NCBI GenBank assembly: GCA_000447185.1
Contig: KE646857.1
Location: forward strand, 1 to 16,547
Source of the DNA: Vairimorpha apis BRL 01
Taxonomy: Eukaryota; Microsporidia; Nosematidae
Direction: 5' to 3'
DNA length: 16,547 nucleotides
In this document: positions 1 to 5,387 of the stretch, in pieces
Position numbering within the stretch: the stretch's first letter is position 1
Layout of the letters: every line of letters starts with the position of its first letter
The notes under the pieces: model-generated
Databases searched by the model: none
What the model saw: the letters and a program-made list of their open reading frames with translations, nothing else
What the model was told of the DNA's origin: nothing
Program-made: the position numbers and the translations under genes

Positions 1-30
1 AGAGCTTAAAATAAAAACACCTTAATTTAC

Positions 31-1806
31 TTGTTTTCAACTTCTATTTTGTCATGCCCTAAACTTGACATTCAGGTCGATGGAGTAGAGTGTCGAGCAT
101 TAGTCGACTCAGGAGCCATGGCCAATATCATTGAAGTAGGCCTATTAACGACAAAAAACATAATTAAAACAGACGTCAATCTAGTAGGCGCCAACGGATC
201 AAATTTGGAGGTATTGGGTAAAGTCAAAAAGTTAATACGCGTAGGAAAACTTAGCGTTATGACAGACTTCTTTGTCTGCAAAAAACTAGGAACAAAATGC
301 ATTCTAGGAATTCCCTTTCTGAAACAAAATAGAGCCACACTAAAATTTGGAGAAGGAAAGTGTGAAGTACGGCTGGGATCTGAACAAACGAGGAGGCTTG
401 GGTGTCATAGGATTAAAACAAAAAGCCAAAACCCAATATGCGTCCCATTATACAGACTAGGGCCAGAGAAAGAAATAGAAGCATCCAAGATAGTTGACCA
501 ATACCTAAAAGAAGGGATTATCAGACCAAGTCAAAGCGCATGGAGGGCCCCGATTGTAATGGCCAAGAAGAAAAGCGGTGAATACCGACTATGTGTAGAT
601 TATAGAAGGCTAAATGATATCACGATAAAGGACGCATACCCAATGCCCCGAGTGGACGACTTTTTTGATGCATTGGAAGGAGCGGCGATATTTTCAAGGT
701 TAGATGCCAAATCTGGATACCATCAGATTGATATGGATCCACAAGATATTGAAAAAACAGCATTTGGAACAAAAGAAGGTCTCTTCGAATTTGTAAAAAT
801 GCCATTTGGACTTGTGAATGGACCTGCTACATTTCAAAGAACGATGAATACTATTTTACGCGAATTTATTAACAAGTTTGTCGTCGTTTATATGGACGAT
901 ATTTTAATCTATAGCAGGACGAGAGGGGAACATGCACAGCACGTCAATAAAGTATTAACCAGGTTGAAAGAGGTAAACCTAGTTCTAAACCTCAAAAAAT
1001 GTGAATTTTTTAAAGATAAAGTAAATATTTTAGGACACACGGTTAGTGCAAAAGGGATACAAATAGACGATAGCAGAATAGAGACAATAAAAAAGCTGCC
1101 GATACCAGACACAAAGAAGAAACTGCAATCGTTTCTAGGGCTGATAAATTATTGTTCAAAATTCATAAAGAAACTTTATGAAGAAACGTGATACCTCTTC
1201 GAGAAAGTAAAAGATAACACGGTAGAATGGTGGAAGAGATGTCTGGCTGACAAAGAATACACAAGGAATATAGTAAAGCTTAAAAATAAAGTATGTGGAG
1301 CCACAATCTTGACAATACCTAATACTAGGGATAAATTTATACTCACCACTGACGCCTCAAACAAAGGCATAGGAGCAATCTTGACACAAGTACAAGACGG
1401 TCAAGAGAAGTTGGTGGCATTTTTCTCGGCTTTGCACAAACCAGCGGAAAAGAACTATTCCACTACAGAACATGAATTGTTAGCGGTAATTAAAAGTCTT
1501 GAGCACTTTAGAGGCTATTTACTCTTAAGGAAGTTTACACTTAAAACGGATCATCAAGCAATAAAATATTTATTTAAATCACGAAACATGAAAGCCAGGC
1601 TGGCGAGATGGTCGCTCATAATTCAAGAATTTGACTTTGAAATAGAACACATTAAAGGAACAAATAACGGTAGTGACTATCTAAGTCGAGAGTTTTCTTG
1701 CAACATCATTAGAGAACGGTCGATAAAACAAGTAGACAAAAATCGATGTAAAGAGTTAATCATTTTTACCATGATCTGTTGGGTCACGGCTCAGTGGCTA
1801 ACATGA
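31..1806 (+). pseudogene. pol: Ty3/gypsy pol: aspartic protease, reverse transcriptase and RNase H, one internal stop
   Basis: This part of Pol processes the polyprotein and copies element RNA into DNA. The retropepsin active site is D-S-G at residues 26-28 (codons from 106). The RT fingers and palm include V-D-Y-R-R-L-N and the catalytic Y-M-D-D at 889-900 (residues 287-290). A TGA at 1189-1191 then interrupts an otherwise open frame, and the same frame resumes directly. RNase H follows, with acidic residues in T-D-A-S (D codon 1351-1353), E (1474-1476) and T-D-H-Q (D codon 1549-1551). A second acidic motif ends near G-S-D-Y-L-S-R. No ATG is usable near 31 (TTG there) and an in-frame TAA lies at 7-9, so this segment was probably reached by frameshifting from gag or has lost its start. 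The frame ends artificially at 1806 because a frameshift occurs near 1765-1770. Confidence 0.93.
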
Positions 1807-1946
1807 AACATAGTATTCTTGAAAAATATAAATGGAAAGGTGCGAGGAAGGATATACGTAAATGGGTAGAAGACTGTATAATATGTCAACGAAACAAACC
1901 GCTCCCTAAGCAAGTGGATTGTAATCCTATTGTCCCTAAAATTTAA
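1770..1946 (+). pseudogene. Integrase N-terminal HHCC zinc-binding segment, frameshifted
   Basis: After a one-base shift near 1765-1770 the reading continues in the third frame with H-D-L-L-G-H, a 29-residue linker and D-C-I-I-C. The zinc ligands are H at 1770-1772, H at 1785-1787, C at 1875-1877 and C at 1884-1886. This H-x4-H-x29-C-x2-C pattern is the zinc-binding domain that precedes the catalytic core in Ty3/gypsy integrases. The frame ends at TAA 1944-1946, just before the core resumes in another frame. I read this as a second indel within pol, not as a separate gene. Confidence 0.88.
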
Positions 1947-1948
1947 AT

Positions 1949-2740
1949 GAACTGTGGGAGGTGGATATAATCGGACCTCTCCCAATCAGCGAACAAGGAT
2001 ATAGATTTATATTAACGATGGTCGATCATTGCTCCAAGTGGTCAGAAGTTGTACCACTCGAAAGCAAGGATATGGAGAGTGTGGCGAGGGCTATAGAAGA
2101 GTCGATAATAAAAAAGCACGGCGTGCCAAGAATAGTCCTATCGGATAATGGGAAAGAATTTAAAAACAGCATGACCTTAGAATTGGTAAGACGCTACAAA
2201 TTTGAATGGAGATATGGGTCTCCGTACAACCCAACCACAACAGGACTAGTAGAGCGTTTTAACAGAACACTAATAAATAAATTAAAGAAAATTACTGAAT
2301 ACGGCAAATTTGATTGGGGACGTTGCCTCCGAAAGGCAAATATGAGCTACAGCTTGTCGAAACACCGAGCAATAGGATGCTCACCGTTTAAGTTTAGCTA
2401 TGGAGAATACATTTCTTCGATGGACGAACAAGAAGGATTAAATAGGTGTAAAACGGACAAGGACTACAGGAAGGATGCCAAAGATACAAAAGCGGCATAC
2501 ACTAAGTCTTATAGAAAAGCGCAAGTAAATGAACAACAACTGAGAAAGGGTGATTTAGTAATGTATGCGCAGGGCGGAAGAAATATAGGCAAGTTGGAAT
2601 CGAAATGGTCAGACATCGGTAATATCATAGAGACAAACTTTAACTCGTACAAGATACTTTTAAGAGACGGAAGGGTCATTGTAGCCAATAAAAAACATGT
2701 AAGGCTTTTAAAGAGGGAAGAGTGTTGTAGGCAGACCTAA
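1949..2740 (+). pseudogene. Ty3/gypsy integrase catalytic core and C-terminal domain
   Basis: Integrase inserts the element cDNA into the host chromosome. The D,D-35-E triad is complete: D in V-D-I-I-G-P (codon 1964-1966), D in S-D-N-G-K-E-F (2144-2146), and E in G-L-V-E-R-F-N-R (2252-2254), exactly 35 residues after the second D. The C-terminal part has K-G-D-L-V-M and a K-L-E-S-K-W segment that corresponds to the GPY/F module. No chromodomain is seen. The sense frame extends upstream of the GTG at 1961 to about 1946 (N-E-L-W-E), so the protein did not start here. It was fused to the preceding zinc segment before the indel. The stop TAA (2738-2740) overlaps the start of the 3' LTR, as is common in compact Ty3 elements. 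Confidence 0.93.
2710..2722 (+). other. Polypurine tract of retrotransposon 1
   Basis: An uninterrupted purine run (AAAGAGGGAAGAG) lies directly before TGTTGTAGG at 2723. In LTR retrotransposons a purine tract immediately upstream of the 3' LTR primes plus-strand DNA synthesis. Here it also encodes the last residues of integrase. Confidence 0.75.
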
Positions 2741-2803
2741 AGCTGTCTGTTTTAGATCAGGTTTGAGATCGTAAACCTATGTGTTGATGTGAAACAATCA
2801 ACA
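2723..2803 (+). repeat. Candidate short 3' LTR of retrotransposon 1
   Basis: The segment starts TGTTG directly after the purine tract and can end at CAACA (2799-2803), which gives matching 5-bp inverted ends. It holds three small stem-loops: CAGAC/GTCTG (2732-2736 with 2745-2749), AGGTTT/AAACCT (2759-2764 with 2773-2778) and TGTTGAT/ATCAACA (2782-2788 with 2797-2803). The 5' LTR is not in the window, so the right boundary is inferred. At 81 bp it would be unusually short. A longer LTR that includes the TATAAAAAG at 2813 cannot be excluded. Confidence 0.45.
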
Positions 2804-3107
2804 CCATTTAGCTATAAAAAGAAAACCTTCTTCAACATCATGTTTAGTCCGAACAGCAACAACAGACATATCTTTTAATATTTGTTCGGCGAATGACTGG
2901 ATATTTTGGCAGACTACATGATTATGTAGGGTAATATTAGAATTAGTTTGATTATGTGTCGTTTCTTCTGAACAAAAAGAAATTCCCTGTATAAGACAGT
3001 CGATAGATAACGGATACGAGGCTTTATATCCTAGAAAATATTGGAGTGAATTATTGAAAACTTTAATTCCTAAATTACTTATAAAACTCAAATCAACACA
3101 GTTATAA
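2798..3107 (-). pseudogene. Unidentified ORF fragment cut at the retrotransposon LTR
   Basis: A minus-strand frame of roughly 100 codons with mixed, protein-like composition (Cys, His and Trp present) runs from the left edge of the LTR-like repeat at 3108 to a TGA at 2798-2800. I do not recognise the family. No ATG start is available: the first possible start at 3091 is TTG, and the frame is open further upstream into the repeat. Its last two codons and its stop are made mostly of the candidate LTR end. This suggests a host or mobile-element gene interrupted by insertion of retrotransposon 1, with the rest of the gene lying left of the window. Chance remains possible because the fragment is short. 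Confidence 0.35.
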
Positions 3108-3140
3108 TGTGGTATAATACCACATTGAAGGGATAAAAAA

Positions 3141-3165
3141 TTCTAGAAAATATTTTGTATAAATA
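3141..3165 (+). promoter_or_regulatory. Promoter-like module TTCTAGAA + TATAAATA, copy A
   Basis: TTCTAGAA at 3141 and TATAAATA at 3158 are spaced 17 bp start to start. The same two boxes at 17 or 16 bp recur in copies B, D and E. The TATA-like box lies 46 bp before the ATG at 3204. Confidence 0.5.
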
Positions 3166-3203
3166 TTTTCATTTTTTATAACTCTAATATTTTTAGAGTA
3201 ATA

Positions 3204-3392
3204 ATGTTAAGAAATAAAAACAGTACCAATAGACATGACCGAAGCTATGCTTACCCACGCGGGAACGATAATAGAAAATACAATAAACAATTTACATTTA
3301 ACAATAATGTGTTAGGTGGTCGCCGCTGTATTATCGAGGATTTCCTATCCTCAGGGCGACTACCCGTAAATAATGCTAGACATAATCATTAA
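3204..3392 (+). CDS. Short LTR-embedded ORF, copy A (62 aa)
   Basis: The predicted peptide is basic and Asn-rich at the N terminus, then has N-K-Q-F, a G-G-R-R-C-I-I-E-D-F-L-S-S-G core and P-V-N-N-A-R. The core matches short ORFs in the other LTR-like copies of this window, including one that reads on into a recognisable gag in retrotransposon 2. It is therefore most likely the N-terminal piece of a Gag protein left in a solo or tandem LTR. No function is known to me. A TATA-like box stands 46 bp upstream, so transcription is conceivable. Confidence 0.5.
   Translation: MLRNKNSTNRHDRSYAYPRGNDNRKYNKQFTFNNNVLGGRRCIIEDFLSSGRLPVNNARHNH
3315..3364 (+). other. Two-tier hairpin in copy A
   Basis: The outer stem pairs GGTGGTCGCC (3315-3324) with GGCGACTACC (3355-3364), 10 bp with one G-T wobble. 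The inner stem is GAGGAT (3336-3341) with ATCCTC (3347-3352) around a TTCCT loop. It lies over the codons for the I-I-E-D-F-L-S-S-G core. Confidence 0.75.
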
Positions 3393-3433
3393 TAGTTATT
3401 TGTGGTATAGTACCACATGGAAGGGTTAAACAA

Positions 3434-3458
3434 TTCTAGAAAATATTTTGTATAAATA
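3434..3458 (+). promoter_or_regulatory. Promoter-like module TTCTAGAA + TATAAATA, copy B
   Basis: TTCTAGAA at 3434 and TATAAATA at 3451 keep the 17-bp spacing of copy A. The ATG of the short ORF follows at 3508, 57 bp after the TATA-like box. Confidence 0.5.
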
Positions 3459-3507
3459 TTTTCAATTTTTATAACCCTACTAATAATAAGAATATTTTAG
3501 AGTAATA

Positions 3508-3711
3508 ATGTTAAGAAATAAAAACAATAGACACGACCGAAGCTATGCTTACCCACGCGGGAACGATGAAATAAAATACAATAAACAATTTATATTTAAC
3601 AATAATGTGTTAGGTGGTCGCCGCTGTATTATCGAGGATTTCCTATCCTCAGGGCGACTACCCGTAAATAATGCTAGATTATTGTTTAAAAAAAAGGTTT
3701 TAACACTGTGA
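3508..3711 (+). CDS. Short LTR-embedded ORF, copy B (67 aa)
   Basis: This ORF is nearly identical to copy A through the core I-I-E-D-F-L-S-S-G and P-V-N-N-A-R, with a three-residue deletion near the N terminus and a different tail. The in-frame indel and silent or conservative differences from copy A leave the reading frame intact. This may reflect recent duplication or constraint. It was probably the Gag N-terminus of a Ty3-like element. No independent function can be assigned. Confidence 0.5.
   Translation: MLRNKNNRHDRSYAYPRGNDEIKYNKQFIFNNNVLGGRRCIIEDFLSSGRLPVNNARLLFKKKVLTL
3613..3662 (+). other. Two-tier hairpin in copy B
   Basis: The structure is the same as in copy A: outer stem 3613-3622 with 3653-3662, inner stem GAGGAT (3634-3639) with ATCCTC (3645-3650), loop TTCCT. 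Confidence 0.75.
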
Positions 3712-3725
3712 TACACAATATCACA
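3707..3725. repeat. LTR-end-like palindrome TGTGATA...TATCACA
   Basis: Seven-base perfect arms (3707-3713 and 3719-3725) flank CACAA. It resembles the start palindromes of the LTR-like copies and sits where copy B ends. It could be the start of another truncated LTR on either strand. The 100 bases to its right are AT-rich and show no gene. Confidence 0.45.
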
Positions 3726-3815
3726 ACATCTTTATTTTATTGTTTATTTATTTTAATTTAGTTTTTGTTTATTTTAATAAATTTTTTTATATTAACAAAT
3801 ATATTAAATGACAAA

Positions 3816-4052
3816 TTAAGATATAAACATAAATAGCGACATCACCCCTAAGGGATGCGCAATCAAGATAAAGTTCTCAATATTATTGTCATGCCCTTGG
3901 GGATACGCCCCAGTTTTAAAATAATATTCAACAATATTGTTGTTACTATAAAATGTTTTATTAATATTTTTATTCGACGTCTTATGACGTGTAGTCTCAA
4001 TATACCTCTCTGGGTCGATGTTGCTTCTTCTCGTGTTCATCTGTCTATGCAT
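3816..4052 (-). CDS. Short LTR-embedded ORF, copy C (78 aa)
   Basis: The peptide contains N-I-N-K, then N-N-N-I-V-E-Y-Y-F-K-T-G-A-Y-P and G-H-D-N-N, which is the motif of the LTR-embedded ORFs. It resembles the gag-initiating ORF of retrotransposon 2 (S-L-I-E-L-Y-L-K-N-G) more than copies A and B. The tail after the motif reads through AT-rich DNA and may not be genuine. Codons for G-A-Y-P-Q-G-H can fold into a short hairpin (ATCCC with GGG and AT, one bulge). Confidence 0.45.
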   Translation of the reverse strand: MHRQMNTRRSNIDPERYIETTRHKTSNKNINKTFYSNNNIVEYYFKTGAYPQGHDNNIENFILIAHPLGVMSLFMFIS

Positions 4053-4117
4053 ATATATCCCTTAGGGGTTAAATTTTTATTTATACTTTTTTTATAATTT
4101 AAAATTGTGGGACCTTT
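3830..4117 (-). repeat. LTR-like repeat, copy C
   Basis: This minus-strand unit has TATAAATA at 4085-4078, an ATG at 4052 and the recurring peptide motif. The CCCACA near 4105-4110 matches the right half of the start palindrome of copies A, B and G, so the LTR start is probably degraded there. CCCCTAAGGGAT (from 3845) and its inverted match ATCCCTTAGGGG (from 4057) lie near the two ends. Boundaries are approximate. Confidence 0.5.
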
Positions 4118-4217
4118 CAAAAGCAATCAAAAATAATAATAAAATATTAAATATAATTGAGTATTATTTTAAATACAATAAAGTCCTAATTGTACAGGAC
4201 AAACACAGGTAAAAATA

Positions 4218-4470
4218 TACCATGTAAAGAAGGTTTATATGAGTTTACTGGTTGAAATTCACTTCCTATTAGATTAAATTTCATTATCTGATACGCAAAA
4301 CCTAATCTTTTAACATATGTTCTTGTTCGTTTTTAAAAAAGCGAAATATGAGATGTATCCTATATTCTTCTGAAGAGCCTATGTTTTTAGAGCAGTTAGA
4401 CGCGCGTATTCCTAATTTAAGGGTATACATCATAAATAAAATTTTCATTTTACAATCACTTTTTAAATGA
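4218..4470 (+). pseudogene. Possible coding remnant, strand uncertain, unidentified
   Basis: On the plus strand two frames give protein-like text. One, from about 4218 to 4320, has two stops and includes L-P-I-R-L-N-F. The other is open from ATG 4348 to TGA 4468-4470 (40 codons) and includes E-Q-L-D-A-R-I-P-N-L. Joined by one shift they would be one piece of a gene. The opposite strand also has a 60-codon frame here that directly follows the LTR motif of copy F, so a minus-strand gag remnant is the alternative. I recognise neither. A 5-bp inverted repeat GTCCT/AGGAC lies at 4183-4200. Confidence 0.25.
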
Positions 4471-4604
4471 GATTGTCGTAACACCTAGGCTTACGTCCTG
4501 TGGCCAAATAATATTCAACAGTACTTTTAAATTTAGATTCTTTATTTATTTTCGAAAACTTTCCATTCATCATTAAATGTCGCTACTTGATATCTCTTTT
4601 TCAT
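4463..4604 (-). pseudogene. LTR-embedded ORF, copy F, frameshifted
   Basis: From ATG 4604 the peptide starts M-K-K-R-Y-Q-V and stops after about 20 codons. A shift of one base near 4545 gives I-N-K-E-S and then T-V-E-Y-Y-L-A-T-G-R-K-P with Y-D-N-L, ending at TAA 4463-4465. This is the same motif as copies C, D and E. A TATATAAA box sits about 10 bp upstream of the ATG, at 4611-4620. The LTR it belonged to probably began near 4700-4685, where TACCACAT matches half of the family's start palindrome. It is broken and presumed non-functional. Confidence 0.5.
4477..4495 (-). other. Hairpin in copy F at the codons after the motif
   Basis: CGTAA (4477-4481) pairs with TTACG (4491-4495). The pairs occupy the same codon columns as the hairpins of copies D (8401-8417) and E (12184-12200), with different bases. 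Confidence 0.55.
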
Positions 4605-4731
4605 AAATTTTGTTTATATATTTTTTGGAAGGAAAGTAAATTAAAATTTAACATTTTATAAATAAACAAATGTAAATAAATGTGGTACACGGGATATTAC
4701 AATAACATATATATTGTAGTATTAACCGCAC

Positions 4732-4770
4732 GTAGGTGTCCTGAAGAGAGGAACTCTTCTAGGATGCTAC
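4732..4770 (-). other. Hairpin in copy G with the same TTCCT loop as A and B
   Basis: Read on the minus strand, GAAGAG and CTCTTC close a TTCCT loop (4743-4748 with 4754-4759 on plus). The stem extends by TCCT/AGGA and GTAG/CTAC, 14 bp in total with two small internal bulges. Copies A and B have GAGGAT/ATCCTC around the identical loop. Confidence 0.75.
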
Positions 4771-4950
4771 CTCCTGAACATATAGGTTTTTGTTTGTAAT
4801 TAAATAGTTTATTATTATTATTGTTGTATGGTTTTTGTATGTCATTGCACGCTGAGATAGGTTGAAGCTTTGAAGCTGATTGACATGTATCTGTGTTGAT
4901 TATAGTCGTTCATAGTCATGTATGTATATATATATGGGTATGGGTTAACT

Positions 4951-4976
4951 AAAAATAAATATAAATATTTATTTTT
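4951..4976. repeat. Near-perfect 26-bp AT palindrome
   Basis: AAAAATAAATAT (4951-4962) and ATATTTATTTTT (4965-4976) are exact reverse complements around AA. It lies inside LTR-like copy G, between the start palindrome and the coding part. It might be a regulatory or termination-like structure, or simply AT-rich sequence. Confidence 0.6.
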
Positions 4977-5099
4977 GGCGTTAAGTTTTATTTTTGGAGG
5001 AAAGTTATAATTAAACCATGTGGTAATTATACCACATATATATATATAAGTAATTAGTAAATTAATTAAATAGATCGTCATCTTTTATTTAAAGTGTAA

Positions 5100-5327
5100 T
5101 ACTTAAAAAAGTTTCTCTTGAAATTACAATTTTCCTCAAATAAGTGTTCAGTGTTTACATGTCCGAAAAAAGACTGTACTTATACGTTCAAATCGTAGAG
5201 TGTAACAGTAACATTGAAATTAGGGAAAATGCACTGCTCTGGTGTTGGTAATAAATTTAAAGCTGATAAATTAAAAACAAGAAGCAATTGCATTGAACCA
5301 ATAACAGAAAATTTTTTAATTGTATAA
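5100..5327 (+). pseudogene. Possible Cys-containing coding remnant, unidentified
   Basis: A plus-strand frame runs from a TAA at 5097-5099 to TAA 5325-5327, broken once by TAG at 5196-5198. The first part has K-C-S-V-F-T-C-P-K-K-D-C, whose Cys spacing looks zinc-finger-like, and the second has M-H-C-S-G. No ATG is placed sensibly, and the pattern does not complete a standard C2H2 finger. It faces the 3' end of the helicase relic at 5388 and might be another piece of the same integrated element. The evidence is weak. Confidence 0.22.
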
Positions 5328-5387
5328 TTAAAAATGATCTAACCTTTAGCCTACTATAGTCCACCCTTTAATTCCTCGTATTACTTC

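Larger units (their letters stand above)
1..2803 (+). mobile_element. Ty3/gypsy LTR retrotransposon 1, 5' part outside the window
   Basis: The domain order protease, reverse transcriptase, RNase H, integrase is that of Ty3/gypsy elements (Metaviridae). Gag and the 5' LTR lie left of the window. Pol is damaged by one in-frame TGA (1189-1191), one frameshift near 1765-1770 and another near 1940-1946. All visible catalytic residues are intact, so decay looks recent compared with the second element at 8194-12204. A purine tract and a TG...CA bounded segment at 2723-2803 mark the 3' end. Base composition is noticeably less AT-rich than the flanks. Confidence 0.93.
3108..3400 (+). repeat. LTR-like repeat, copy A
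   Basis: The copy starts with the perfect palindrome TGTGGTATAATACCACA (3108-3124). A promoter-like module follows, then a short ORF (3204-3392) and a hairpin (3315-3364). Copy B begins directly after it with the same design and near-identical coding part, so the two form a tandem pair of about 293-bp units. Palindromic ends, a TATA box and a gag-like ORF start inside the unit make an LTR the best explanation. The 3' boundary is not certain because similarity to copy B fades after the CTAGA near 3380. Confidence 0.7.
3401..3706 (+). repeat. LTR-like repeat, copy B (tandem with copy A)
   Basis: Copy B starts TGTGGTATAGTACCACA at 3401 (7-bp arms, 3-bp centre). It then follows copy A almost base for base through the coding part until the CTAGA near 3678, after which it diverges into an A-run. 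The start palindrome has accepted changes in its centre. The right end is placed before the next palindrome at 3707 and is approximate. Confidence 0.68.
4697..5036 (-). repeat. LTR-like repeat, copy G, inverted relative to A and B
   Basis: Reading the minus strand from 5036, the copy starts TGTGGTATAATTACCACA, the palindrome of copies A and B. Its short coding part is open from about 4907 to TAA 4697-4699 and ends with N-K-L-F, G-G-S-I-L-E-E-F-L-S-S-G and A-V-N. The last two match the G-G-R-R-C-I-I-E-D-F-L-S-S-G and P-V-N-N of copies A and B. No in-frame ATG remains: an ATG-initiated frame (M-T-M-N-D-Y) in another register suggests one indel. It is more diverged than A and B but clearly the same sub-family. 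Confidence 0.6.

Noticed and set aside
1189..1191. TGA read as tryptophan (alternative genetic code)
   Set aside because: TGG is used normally in the same gene, other genes here use TGA as terminal stop, and the surrounding gene is broken by frameshifts as well.
72..1370. Several minus-strand frames opposite the Ty3 pol
   Set aside because: Mirror frames of a clear protease-RT-RNase H coding region; no motif support.
4732..4770. Hammerhead-like or other self-cleaving ribozyme
   Set aside because: The conserved ribozyme core sequences are absent; the fold is a simple hairpin shared with copies A and B.
4842..5081. Minus-strand 79-codon frame in LTR-like copy G
   Set aside because: Its upstream part reads through the palindromes and AT-runs; only the M-T-M-N-D-Y piece might be the old gag start, covered under copy G.
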